From positions 3,948 to 67,947 of the forward strand of contig JANOSD010000169.1 of the NCBI GenBank assembly GCA_031415655.1: a stretch of DNA of 64,000 bases, written 5' to 3'. Shown here piece after piece: positions 35,848-45,213 of this stretch. The stretch's first letter is position 1; the number at the start of each line of letters is the position of its first letter. A program made the translations under genes and the position numbers. The stretch comes from JAKOVR01 sp031415655 (lineage in GTDB: Bacteria; Actinomycetota; Acidimicrobiia; Acidimicrobiales; Acidimicrobilacustridaceae). The notes beneath the pieces were generated by a model, which was not told where the DNA came from, made no database searches, and saw only the letters and a program-made list of their open reading frames with translations.

Positions 35848-36860
35848 GGGGCGGCGCTGGTGGTGCTGCTCCCGCCGCCGGTCGGCTGTGTTGGGATCAC
35901 GGTGGTGGATCCACCCTCCGTTCCCGCTTTGGGTTTTGTCGTGGTGGGACCCTTGGACACGACGGTCACGCTCGGGGCGGTAAGACCCTTGCGAGCAACA
36001 AACTCCGACCAGCGGGCATCGACCACCTTTTTGCCGTCGCCATACAAGCCCGCGCCCTGCCCTTGACTCTGAAGATACGAATCGTTGATCGTGCGGATCG
36101 CCGTGCCGTTGACGAACACCGTGATCGAAGGCCCCACGAACTCCACCTTCACGGTCGCCCCTTCCTCGTATTTCACAAGGCCGATGTTGCCCACGTTTTC
36201 TGCCTTGCCGTTCTCGAACTTCCAGACGTTGAAGGTCTTGGTGGGCAGCACGGCGGTAATAGCCCAAAAGGCATTTGGTCCTCGATACCGAAACACGAGC
36301 CCCCACCCGTCGGTGAGTTTTGCCGCCTTCGCCTGCACCGAGCCGTCTCCGGCGCCAAGGTCGACAACCGCAATATTGCGGGGACCCTTGTCGTTTGCCG
36401 CGCTGATGTAGGCCTGGTTGCCGCCGATCCCCCACGTACCCGCGACCATCTCCCAGTCCTCTCCGGTGACGCTCTTGCCGAGACCGGAGGAACTGTCCGG
36501 CCGTTCGAACGAATCCCGTGCGGCCGGCGCGTCCTGGCTGCTCGCTCCACCCGTTCCGCCCTTGTCGGGGCCGCTCCCGGTGGTGGTCGCCGGATCAGCT
36601 TTGCGGCCGTTCACCATCACCATCGCCCCGACCCCAACGATCGCGAGCACGACCGCTATGGCAATGAGGAGCTTCCAGCTCAGGATCGAATCAGCGTCGT
36701 CCCAATCGTCCGGCGCCGGAGCGACTGCGGTTGGAACGGCCATTGGGTTGGAGGCGCCCGCTGAAGCAGGAATGGGTATCGGTCGAGCGGCCACGAGGGC
36801 GCCTTCGACGGCCAGAGCATTCGAGGGGGCGGAGGGCGAGCTGGGTGTGGGTTCGGTCAT
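35844..36860 (-). CDS. Single-pass protein with LamG/DUF1080-like extracellular domain
   Basis: A 338-residue protein with a 70-residue Pro/Ala-rich N-terminal tail, one membrane helix (LLIAIAVVLAIVGVGAMVMV), and an extracytoplasmic jelly-roll domain (about residues 115-295). WEMVAGTWGIGGNQAYIS, WGLVFRYRGPNAFWAI and VFVNGTAIRTI mark this domain and suggest glycan binding. A Ser/Thr/Gly-rich C-terminal tail ends it. It sits among envelope glycan genes. ATG 36860 is chosen. No enzymatic residues recognised. Confidence 0.75.
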   Translation of the reverse strand: MTEPTPSSPSAPSNALAVEGALVAARPIPIPASAGASNPMAVPTAVAPAPDDWDDADSILSWKLLIAIAVVLAIVGVGAMVMVNGRKADPATTTGSGPDKGGTGGASSQDAPAARDSFERPDSSSGLGKSVTGEDWEMVAGTWGIGGNQAYISAANDKGPRNIAVVDLGAGDGSVQAKAAKLTDGWGLVFRYRGPNAFWAITAVLPTKTFNVWKFENGKAENVGNIGLVKYEEGATVKVEFVGPSITVFVNGTAIRTINDSYLQSQGQGAGLYGDGKKVVDARWSEFVARKGLTAPSVTVVSKGPTTTKPKAGTEGGSTTVIPTQPTGGGSSTTSAAP

Positions 36861-36931
36861 ACCTGATTCACGAGACGTCGGGGACCCACGGGGACGCAAG
36901 TGGGGTCCACAAGGAGCAAAAGGACCGAGCG

Positions 36932-38341
36932 TCAGTCGGCCGCAGGGTCGTGCGAAGGCGCGGCGAAACCTACCAGATCGGCTTGCTTCCTCCCGGTCAT
37001 CCCAAGCGTGACGGCCACGGCGATGGCCGCCGCGATCACGTTCCCGAGAAGCCACCCGTTGGCCGCTCCGGCACTACCGCTGCGCGATACAAGCACCGCA
37101 CTCGGAACGATCGTGCAGATCGCAAAGCTCAAGGTGATCGCCACTGTGGCGACGCCTCGTTCCCGTACGCGCACGTAGGCCAGACAGATCGCGGTGACCG
37201 CCCACGGCACGCCCGCTGCCACGAGGCGAGGAAGCACGCGGGCGGTGTCGGGGTATTTCTCCCCGAAAAGAATCGTCGTGCCGAGCTCAGCGAAGACGAA
37301 GGCACCGACCGACAACGCCCCCATGATTCCCACGGCCACGAGCAATCCGGTGCGGACTTGCCGGTGGAGGCGAGCACCGTGGGCGACTCGCTCCTCGTCC
37401 CGACTGCCTTCGGCCAACACCACCTGCCCGATGACGTAGGGGACCAAAAACACCACGGTCGTAATGGTCCAGGCCAGATAGAACTGGGCGTAGACGTCTT
37501 TGTCGAGTTGCGTTGACACAAAGAGCGGAATGAGAAACGTCGGCCCTTGCGACGCTAGGAGACCCAGATAGTTGACCGACGCGAACCGGAAGGCAGGCCA
37601 GGTTTCGGGCGGGATCGGCACCAACGGCACCCGGTCACCGGCCGGCGTCGCATACCGCAACACCACCACGCCGATCACCCCGGAAACTGCGGGGAGCCCT
37701 GCCATGATGACGAACAACCCGAACGGGTCGGCAGCCAACTGGTCGAACCACAACAGTGGGATGCGGAGCGCGGCGACGAATACGACCCGAAGGAAAACCC
37801 AGCGCCACAGTCGCAACGTCACCAGTCGGACTTCCACCAAGACCGCCATCGACTGCCCGACCACAAGCATGGGGAAGGCCGCGAACGCCAGTCCCCCCCG
37901 TTCCCGCATGACCGCCAGAAACTCACCCGAACGATCGGGACGAAGCAGTATCGCCGCACTCACGACGGCTGCAGCGACGACGATCGAGGTGATCGCGGTG
38001 TAGATCACCGCCAGGTTGAACAGAGCTCGCGCCGAACTCGTCGCCCCGACACAGAACCGGGCGACGGCTACCGGTAACCCCATCGAGGTGACGTAATTGG
38101 TGAACAGGAAGATGGCGAAGAGCCCCGATGCGAGGCCAATGTTGCCCCGGGAAGTGAACTTTGCCGCCAGCGACCAGTAGGCCATGCCTCCGACCGCAGT
38201 GACCGCCACCGACGCGACCCACCAGATCGATCCCTGTGCGACCTCGCCGTCACCGGTCCGTACGACATTGAACTCCGGCTCCGGCGACGACGGAAATCCC
38301 GACCCGTCACCGCCGTCTCCGACCACAACCGTGCCGATCAC
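36932..38341 (-). CDS. Polysaccharide flippase (Wzx/MOP-like)
   Basis: A 469-residue membrane protein with about twelve to fourteen helices and the pattern of the MOP/oligosaccharide flippase family (SIWWVASVAVTAVGGMAYWSLAAKF at the start, GLPVAVARF near residue 88). It would flip a lipid-linked oligosaccharide to the outer face. The N-terminal 35 residues are polar. It starts at GTG 38341 and precedes the LamG-like and acyltransferase genes on the same strand. Confidence 0.82.
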   Translation of the reverse strand: MIGTVVVGDGGDGSGFPSSPEPEFNVVRTGDGEVAQGSIWWVASVAVTAVGGMAYWSLAAKFTSRGNIGLASGLFAIFLFTNYVTSMGLPVAVARFCVGATSSARALFNLAVIYTAITSIVVAAAVVSAAILLRPDRSGEFLAVMRERGGLAFAAFPMLVVGQSMAVLVEVRLVTLRLWRWVFLRVVFVAALRIPLLWFDQLAADPFGLFVIMAGLPAVSGVIGVVVLRYATPAGDRVPLVPIPPETWPAFRFASVNYLGLLASQGPTFLIPLFVSTQLDKDVYAQFYLAWTITTVVFLVPYVIGQVVLAEGSRDEERVAHGARLHRQVRTGLLVAVGIMGALSVGAFVFAELGTTILFGEKYPDTARVLPRLVAAGVPWAVTAICLAYVRVRERGVATVAITLSFAICTIVPSAVLVSRSGSAGAANGWLLGNVIAAAIAVAVTLGMTGRKQADLVGFAAPSHDPAAD

Positions 38342-38474
38342 GCTGGTCCGCGCACTGGCGACGACACCGGCCCGCAGGTCGCTCTGGCCCTATCGCTCAT
38401 GGCCGGCGTGGGAGACGTGGGAGGCGTGGCGCGCCGAACAGGATGCCGAACGCGACACCGAACCGGAATTTTGG

Positions 38475-39257
38475 TCAATAGGGCCACCGGCCGTCGCCGC
38501 CGAGGAGCCGGGTCAGCGGCGCCAACTTGGCCTGGATAAGCACCTTGATCAGCAGGTTTCGGGCGAAGTACGGAAGCTCCAACAACTGCCGAAACGCATT
38601 GGCAAGTCGGTCGGCCGGCGTCAGGTCAACCCGCTGATACTCCGCCATCGAGTTCGAACGGCCGACATAACGGAACTTCCCGGTGCACAACATCGTGAGG
38701 TAGATCGCCCAGGTGAGGCCCCACGCGGCGAAGGAATCGTGGATGAGCACCGTCCCCTTCAGCGGCACTCGAGGCGTCCATCGCCGGATGTCGTCGAGCG
38801 CTGGTGCATAGCGGTGCGCGCCGTCGATATACAACAACGTGATATCACCTTCCACGTCGGCAATGGCATCGTGGCTGTACGCGCGGAGATGTCGTATGCG
38901 GTCGCGAACGCCCGCCGTCTCGAGGTTGGCCAAGAAGGTCTGGTGGTCACCTTCCGCTTCATCGGCGAAGCCCTCAAACTCGTGCGGACCACGGTCGTTG
39001 CCCCCATGCGGATCAATCGTGATGATCTCCACCCCCGATGGTGCACTCGACGCCAGCACGATGGCGGATCGCCCGTGAAAACTCCCGATCTCGACGATAC
39101 GATCGTCGGCACGCAACTCGCTCGCCCGATCCCAAAGTCGGACGGCCTGGCTCCGGGTCATCCAACCCTGCACGTCGGCGATGCCCGCATACACCTGCTC
39201 GAAGGATGGAGCGTCGGGCGCGGTGCTTCGTTCGATGGGCGCAGACGTTGCGGGCAC
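38475..39257 (-). CDS. Class I SAM methyltransferase (Methyltransf_24 / CmcI-like)
   Basis: A 260-residue methyltransferase with RIVEIGSFHGRSAIVLAS (motif I), IITIDPHGG, and LLYIDGAHRYAPALDDIRRW, which match the Methyltransf_24/cephalosporin-hydroxylase-like group seen in glycan and polyketide clusters. GTG 39257 has a GAGGAG site 6 bases upstream; the longer frame reaching 39659 lacks one. A C-terminal hydrophobic stretch follows the fold. Its substrate is probably a surface sugar. Confidence 0.83.
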   Translation of the reverse strand: MPATSAPIERSTAPDAPSFEQVYAGIADVQGWMTRSQAVRLWDRASELRADDRIVEIGSFHGRSAIVLASSAPSGVEIITIDPHGGNDRGPHEFEGFADEAEGDHQTFLANLETAGVRDRIRHLRAYSHDAIADVEGDITLLYIDGAHRYAPALDDIRRWTPRVPLKGTVLIHDSFAAWGLTWAIYLTMLCTGKFRYVGRSNSMAEYQRVDLTPADRLANAFRQLLELPYFARNLLIKVLIQAKLAPLTRLLGGDGRWPY

Positions 39258-39466
39258 ACGGACTCCTCGGGATGACACCCGGGTCAGCACGTGACGGCGG
39301 GCGGGATAATGGGTTCGAAATGGCGGCTCCGCCGAGCGTCCGTCACGGTGCCGTGGCCGGGTTCGAGAGCCCGATGAGTATACGGTTCTGGTGCCCCATC
39401 GACCGGGTACCAAAATCTTCAGCGACGCCTGCCCCGCTCGCGCCCACCCATCGCACCCTCGCCTCC

Positions 39467-41107
39467 ATGCCCTCCGTCGTTTCCCGCCCCCCGCTTCCCG
39501 CCCGCCGGTTCTGTCGCCCGAAGGTCGGTTTTTGCTCGTTGGCAGTCGCGTTGGCTGCACTAGGCGCCGCCGTCTGGTCACCTTCCGGCGCTGGCGCCCA
39601 GGTGGGCGGTTCCAACACGTCACCTCGCGGAACCGCTCCGAGCACGGTCGCCCCGACATCAGCCGCTGATGTCACCGAACAACTTGGTCCCGACGAGGTA
39701 CCGCGCCACATCCGAACGCCGGCGCCGGTCATCATCGTCGACGATCCTCGCATTGCCCCAGAACTCGGCGCCGTTCCGCTCGAGAGCGAGGAATACGACC
39801 GAGCAGTCGCCGCCTACCTCGGCGTTGCCGGTCGGCGGCAAACTGCAAGTGACACGTTCGATCGCTCCGTCACTGAACTCACCGAACTGCTCGCCGCCAA
39901 GGCGCGCCTGGCCAGTGAACGCAATGTCGCAATGCGCAGGCGAGCCAAATCCCAACAGCGCCTCACCGAGCTGCGGGAAGAGCTGCGCGGAGTTGCGCTT
40001 GACGGCTACCTCAGCGCAGGGCTGGGGGGAGCGATGGTTGGATTCGTCGACTCGGAGCAGGGAATGGTCGCCGGCACCCGCAGGGTCTACCTCGGCACCG
40101 TGCACGCCGACCAACTCGCCGAACAGCGCCTCAATGTCGCCGTGAACCAAGAAATGGCCGCCCAACTCGCCACAACCGAGGCCGAGCAGCGTTTCGTCGA
40201 GCAGCGCGTGGGCGAGGTCACCACTATTCGTGATGCGGCAGCAGAGGAGCGGGATCGAAGCACCGATGAGCTTGCTGCCCGGAAACGAGAAGTGGCCGAC
40301 GCCCGGCTCCTGGCCAACGTGATCGACCTCGACTTCACCCTGGTCGTGTTCAACGCCTACTTCCGGGGTGCCCGGTTGCACGCCACCGAAGACCCCAACT
40401 GCGGCCTTCGGTGGCAGGCGCTCGCCGGTATCGGTCGGACGGAAAGCTGGCACGGCACCTATAGCGGCGGTTTCGTCAACCCGGAGGGAGACCTCACCGA
40501 GCCCATCTTTGGCATCGCTCTCGACGGTTCGAACGGGACGGCGGTGATACCCGACTCCGACGATGGCGAACTCGACGGCGACGACACGATCGACCGGGCC
40601 GTAGGCCCGATGCAGTTCATCCCCACCACTTGGGTCGCCTTTGCTCGCGACGGCAATGCCGACGGTCGGGCCGATCCCCAGAACTACTACGACACAAACA
40701 CCACTGCGGCCGCCTACCTCTGCAAACAGGGGCCGGGGCTCGAAGCCGACGACGGCATGCGGCGGGCGTTTCGGAGCTACAACAACGATGGTGGGTACGT
40801 CGAACTTGTGCTCGAGCGCACCCACGGCTACGACCGTTACGTAATTCCCTCGATCAACGGCGATCCCACTCCTCCGCTCCCTCCGCCGCTTCCGACATCA
40901 TCCACCACGTCAACCAGCCGGGTCCGCCCATCGGGTAGCTCGACGTCGACCGCTGCCCCGACCACAACGACTGCCACCACCGTGGCGCCGACGTCGGTCA
41001 CAACGTCGGTACCGACCACACCCACCACGGGCGCGCCTCCGACGACCGGTCCCACCACGAACACTACCGCCACACCACCCCCCTCACCGGCGGCTCCCCC
41101 GGCGTGA
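39467..41107 (+). CDS. Secreted coiled-coil protein with lytic transglycosylase domain
   Basis: A 546-residue exported protein. A signal peptide (FCSLAVALAALGAAVWS, cleaved near GAGAQ) leads to a coiled coil (about residues 125-285), then an SLT-type domain: WQALAGIGRTESWHG (catalytic Glu in TES), AVGPMQFIPTTW and NYYDTNTTAAAYLC. The C-terminus is a Pro/Thr/Ser-rich tail. This layout resembles PcsB/RipA-like peptidoglycan remodelling proteins. ATG 39467 is chosen; ATG 39374 is an alternative. It probably cuts peptidoglycan glycan strands during growth or division. Confidence 0.85.
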   Translation: MPSVVSRPPLPARRFCRPKVGFCSLAVALAALGAAVWSPSGAGAQVGGSNTSPRGTAPSTVAPTSAADVTEQLGPDEVPRHIRTPAPVIIVDDPRIAPELGAVPLESEEYDRAVAAYLGVAGRRQTASDTFDRSVTELTELLAAKARLASERNVAMRRRAKSQQRLTELREELRGVALDGYLSAGLGGAMVGFVDSEQGMVAGTRRVYLGTVHADQLAEQRLNVAVNQEMAAQLATTEAEQRFVEQRVGEVTTIRDAAAEERDRSTDELAARKREVADARLLANVIDLDFTLVVFNAYFRGARLHATEDPNCGLRWQALAGIGRTESWHGTYSGGFVNPEGDLTEPIFGIALDGSNGTAVIPDSDDGELDGDDTIDRAVGPMQFIPTTWVAFARDGNADGRADPQNYYDTNTTAAAYLCKQGPGLEADDGMRRAFRSYNNDGGYVELVLERTHGYDRYVIPSINGDPTPPLPPPLPTSSTTSTSRVRPSGSSTSTAAPTTTTATTVAPTSVTTSVPTTPTTGAPPTTGPTTNTTATPPPSPAAPPA

Positions 41108-41380
41108 TACCAACGATCGTCTCCGTACGAAAACCTGGGGATTTCGCGCCCAACCCTCGACGCCAAGATGTTGAAGGCGCACGCTCGGCTCCGCCACGAA
41201 AACGTGATTGGCCTCGCCGTCCACCCCCTCGGGGGCTCTCGTACTTTTCCGACCACCCGTGATGCAAGCCTGCGCACCGGTGCCGCCATCCCAACCCGAA
41301 ACCTGTCAAGATGTGACCGGCGCCACGCGAGAGGGAACTCGATGGCTGCTCGCTCCATCCCTCGTCGTCCGGAGGTCGGT

Positions 41381-43123
41381 ATGTCCACGACACCACTGCT
41401 CGCGTCAACTCGTCCGTCTCGTGTATTCGGCCACCGCGGGTGGAGGGCTGCCGCCCTCGCGACGTTGGCGATCGTCGCCATGCCTGGTTGCAATAGCTCC
41501 AGCACGAACACCGCCGGGCCGGGGGGCACCGCTGCTGGCAACGTGCCGGAAAAGCCTGGCCCGGAAACACCGGTCACTGTCGCCGCTCAGGGGAAACCCA
41601 AACGAGGTGGCAGTTTGCTCTACGCGGTGGAGGCCGACCCCGGCGGGTTCAGCGCCACCAAGAGTCGCTGGGCCATCTCCGGTATGGATATCGGTCTGGC
41701 CCTCTTTGACCCCCTCGTTGCGGTCGACGAAGGCGGCAAGCCCCACCCCTATCTCGCCGAGAAGATGGAACCATCCGCCGATTTTACGGTGTGGACGTTC
41801 ACCCTTCGCAAAGGCGTGACATTCCACAATGACGCGCCGCTCACCTCCGAAGCCGTCGTGCGCACCTACAAGGGTCATCAGGCCTCGTTCCTCACCGGTG
41901 CCGCCATCACGAACCTCGACACCGTTGAAGCGGTTGACGAACTCACGGTGAAGTTCACCATGAAACGACCCTGGGCAACCTTCCCCAGCGTGCTGGTCGG
42001 CCAGATCGGCACCATTCCGGCCGTGGCCCAACAGGACATGGACAACGGCGGGCCCAACAACCCGATCGGGACGGGGCCGTTCAAGCTCGTCGAAGGTGGC
42101 TACAAGCCGGACAATGTCGTGCAGCTCGAACGTAACCCCAACTACTGGCGCAAGGATGCCGATGGGCAACAGCTTCCCTACCTCGACAAAATCGAGTACC
42201 GCCCGGTCACGGAGAACGAATCTCGTATCTCCGGCCTACTCTCGGGCCAATTCCAATTGATTCACACCTCCGACGGCCCGGGAATCGTCAATCTCCGCGA
42301 AAGGGCCGCCAAGGGTGATGTGCAAAAGGTGGAGGACCTGGGCGAGAGCGAGGAAGGTTTCATCATGTTGAACATGGCGAAACCGCCGTTCACCGATGTG
42401 CGGGTGCGCAAAGCGATGGCCATGGGTATCGATCGCGAGCAATACGTGCAGGGCCCCGGGCAAGGCGTGAACCCCACCGCCGATGGGCCGTTCGCCAAGA
42501 ACTCTCCGTGGCGGACCGACACCGACTACCCGAAGTTCGACGTTGCGGGCGCCACCGCGCTCGTCGACGAGTACGAGAAGGAGAAGGGTCCAATCACCTT
42601 CACCTTGCGCGGCGGCGGCCCCGGGATCAAGGCGCAACTCGAACTGATTCAAGTCATGCTGGCGGAAATCGGCATGGACGTGCAGGTGGAGACGGTCGAA
42701 CAAACGGTGTTTGTCGTGAACGCGCTCAATGGCAAGTTCGATGCCAACATCTGGCGGCAGTGGGGCGAGGTCGACCCCGACCAGGACTACGTCTGGTGGT
42801 ACGGCGGCAACGCCAAGCCCATCGGTGAGTCGTCGCTCAATATCGGCCGCAACAACGACCCGAAGGTCGACGAAGCGCTCGACCGAGGCCGATCCTCGAG
42901 CGACGCCGCCGAACGCGAGAAGGCCTACGCCGACGTCCAGAAACAGTTTGCGGCCACCCTGCCGTATATCTGGCTTGATCACAGCACCTGGATGATCGCC
43001 GCCGCGCCGCAGGTGCGGGGTATCGGCAACGGCACCTTGCCCGACGGGACGAAATCGATCACGCTCGGCGGCACCACCTTTCCCGGCACCCACCGCGTCA
43101 CCGAGCTCTGGTTGGCTTCTTGA
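41381..43123 (+). CDS. Family 5 ABC transporter substrate-binding lipoprotein
   Basis: A 580-residue solute-binding protein for oligopeptides or similar. A signal sequence ends in the lipobox-like VAMPGC, then a linker and the SBP_bac_5 domain follow (GGSLLYAVEADPGGFSA, FTLRKGVTFHNDAPLTSEAV, NPIGTGPFKLVE). ATG 41381 is decided by GGAGG six bases upstream; the frame is open from 41168 but without a site. The MPG before the cysteine is slightly unusual. First gene of the ABC operon; the ligand is unknown. Confidence 0.93.
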   Translation: MSTTPLLASTRPSRVFGHRGWRAAALATLAIVAMPGCNSSSTNTAGPGGTAAGNVPEKPGPETPVTVAAQGKPKRGGSLLYAVEADPGGFSATKSRWAISGMDIGLALFDPLVAVDEGGKPHPYLAEKMEPSADFTVWTFTLRKGVTFHNDAPLTSEAVVRTYKGHQASFLTGAAITNLDTVEAVDELTVKFTMKRPWATFPSVLVGQIGTIPAVAQQDMDNGGPNNPIGTGPFKLVEGGYKPDNVVQLERNPNYWRKDADGQQLPYLDKIEYRPVTENESRISGLLSGQFQLIHTSDGPGIVNLRERAAKGDVQKVEDLGESEEGFIMLNMAKPPFTDVRVRKAMAMGIDREQYVQGPGQGVNPTADGPFAKNSPWRTDTDYPKFDVAGATALVDEYEKEKGPITFTLRGGGPGIKAQLELIQVMLAEIGMDVQVETVEQTVFVVNALNGKFDANIWRQWGEVDPDQDYVWWYGGNAKPIGESSLNIGRNNDPKVDEALDRGRSSSDAAEREKAYADVQKQFAATLPYIWLDHSTWMIAAAPQVRGIGNGTLPDGTKSITLGGTTFPGTHRVTELWLAS

Positions 43124-43274
43124 GCGGCCGTGCCGATGGCGTCGCCGTCACGAACTAGGTTCACAACCCTCAGATTCAGTAGTGGAATCCCGATGAAGTC
43201 TTGTCTGGATTGCGCGCCGCTCGCTTGATTTCGTCGTGATGTATCGGCCGCCTGGCCGTAGGGAGGATCACCCG

Positions 43275-44270
43275 TTGAGACTGCTTTGGAAAAGACTCGC
43301 CCAACTCGTCGTGGTCCTTTTGGCCACCACGTTCCTCTCTTACCTGATGCTGAGCCTGCTGCCGGGCGACACCGCCGACGTGCTTTGCGGCTTGGGGTGC
43401 ACGCCGGAACAAAAGGCAGAGGTCCGGCGAGAATACGGCCTCGACAAGCCCATCCCCTTGCGGTACGGGATCTGGCTGGGCAACGCCGTCCGTGGCGACC
43501 TCGGCACGTCGGCAACGAGCCAGGTGCGGGTGGCGGAGTCGCTTCGACAGCGTTTGCCCGTCACCCTCGAACTCGTGCTCTACGCCGAGATCATTGCCTT
43601 CGCTATCGGCATTCCCAGCGGCCTTCTTGCTGCGCAACGATCGGGAGGGATCTTCGATCGACTATCCACCACCTTCGCCTTTGCTGCCCTATCGGCGCCG
43701 CCATTCGTTCTGGCGCCGATCCTCGTGCTGCTTTTTGCCGTCACGATCAAAATCTTCCCCGCCACGGGCTATGAGGCGCTCGACCCCCTAACAAAACTCC
43801 AGGAGGGCGGCATAGGGAACATGTTGGGAAATATTTTCGCCAACCTCCGGTCGCTTTTCCTCCCGGCGTTAATTCTCGCCTTAGCGGAAGCCGCGGTCTA
43901 CCTCCGTCTCCTTCGCACCGACCTCATCTCTACCTTGCAAGAGGACTACATCCAAATGGCCAAGGCGAAGGGACTTTCTCCCCGCCGGGTGCTTTTGCGC
44001 CACGCCTTTCGGCCATCCACCTTCTCCCTCATCACCGTGGCTGGCCTCAACGTCGGCCGTTTGATCGGGGGAACGCTTATCGTCGAATCGATCTTCGCTC
44101 TCAATGGGCTCGGCAGTTACGTGGTGACCTCGATCCTCAAACGCGACTACATCCCTGTCCTCGGAGGACTCGTCGTCATCGTCACCGGGTTTGTGCTGGT
44201 GAACTTTGCCGTCGACATGCTCTACGCCGTCCTCGACCCCAGGATTCGCCATGCCCGAGCAATCGCCTGA
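43275..44270 (+). CDS. Oligopeptide ABC transporter permease 1 (DppB-like)
   Basis: A 331-residue permease with six predicted helices. RLAQLVVVLLATTFLSYLMLSLLPGDTAD is the usual N-terminal start and AKAKGLSPRRVLLRHAFRP is the EAA loop that contacts the ATPases. I chose TTG 43275 because GGGAGG lies 8 bases upstream; GTG 43236 is an alternative. It overlaps the next permease by 20 bases. Confidence 0.92.
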   Translation: MRLLWKRLAQLVVVLLATTFLSYLMLSLLPGDTADVLCGLGCTPEQKAEVRREYGLDKPIPLRYGIWLGNAVRGDLGTSATSQVRVAESLRQRLPVTLELVLYAEIIAFAIGIPSGLLAAQRSGGIFDRLSTTFAFAALSAPPFVLAPILVLLFAVTIKIFPATGYEALDPLTKLQEGGIGNMLGNIFANLRSLFLPALILALAEAAVYLRLLRTDLISTLQEDYIQMAKAKGLSPRRVLLRHAFRPSTFSLITVAGLNVGRLIGGTLIVESIFALNGLGSYVVTSILKRDYIPVLGGLVVIVTGFVLVNFAVDMLYAVLDPRIRHARAIA

Positions 44271-45213
44271 AAACGGAGCGGGCGAACCGCCGTTCAGCTT
44301 TCCTTCCGATGCCGCCACGTCCACCACCGCCACCATCACCAGGATCGAGGTGCCGGACGTCCCCGAAGAAGACAAGGTCAAGAAAACGCTTGGGCCGGTC
44401 TTCTGGATCGCCGCCGGATGGGTTGGGCTAATCCTCCTGCTCGCCATCTTGGCTCCCGTGCTTCCAATTCCAAGCCCCACCCTGCAAGTGAAGGACTGCG
44501 GTCAGCCGTTTTGTAACCGGCTACCTCCCGGGCCCGGCCACATTTTCGGCACGGATCAAAACGCTCGCGACATCTTCTCCCGCATCATCTGGGGCGGGCG
44601 GGTCTCGATGTCCGTCGGCGTCGCCTCGATTGCCATTGGCCTACTCGTGGGCAGCACCATTGGCATCATCGCCGGCTATTTCCGGGGGACCGTCGACTTA
44701 GTCCTCATGGCCATCAGCGATATCCTTTTGGCGTTCCCACCCTTGTTGTTGGCCCTTGCCATCGTGTCCTTCCGGGACTCGCGCACGGCGGCCAACGTGG
44801 TGATGGCCATCGCCATCGTGTCGATCCCCCCCATCGCCCGTCTGGTTCGAGCCAATACCCTGACATTCACCCAGCGCGAGTTTGTACTCGCCTCTCGCAC
44901 CCTCGGCGCCTCCCACCTCCGAGTGATAGTCAAAGAAGTGCTACCGAACGTGATGTTGCCGATCTTCTCGTTCGCGATCATCGGAGTCGCGATCGCCATC
45001 ATCGCTGAAGGAGGGCTGGCATTCCTGGGCCTGTCCGTCCAGCCACCCACCCCTACGTGGGGCGACATGATCAGTTTCGGCGCAAAGATCCTTGAGGACC
45101 ATCCCCACGTGGCCCTCATCCCCTGTGCGGTGATGTTCATCACCATCCTTTCCCTCAATCTCGCCGGCGACCGAGTTCGGGAGTACCTCGACGTGAAAGA
45201 CAGCGTACTTTGA
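44251..45213 (+). CDS. Oligopeptide ABC transporter permease 2 (DppC-like)
   Basis: A 320-residue permease with a polar N-terminal extension (about 50 residues) and six helices. HIFGTDQNARDIFSRIIWGGRVSMSVG is the standard DppC signature, and ASRTLGASHLRVIVKEVLPN is the EAA loop. ATG 44251 lies inside the upstream permease gene. It ends in a TTGA overlap with the first ATPase gene. The heterodimer with the previous gene forms the transmembrane channel. Confidence 0.93.
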   Translation: MPEQSPENGAGEPPFSFPSDAATSTTATITRIEVPDVPEEDKVKKTLGPVFWIAAGWVGLILLLAILAPVLPIPSPTLQVKDCGQPFCNRLPPGPGHIFGTDQNARDIFSRIIWGGRVSMSVGVASIAIGLLVGSTIGIIAGYFRGTVDLVLMAISDILLAFPPLLLALAIVSFRDSRTAANVVMAIAIVSIPPIARLVRANTLTFTQREFVLASRTLGASHLRVIVKEVLPNVMLPIFSFAIIGVAIAIIAEGGLAFLGLSVQPPTPTWGDMISFGAKILEDHPHVALIPCAVMFITILSLNLAGDRVREYLDVKDSVL

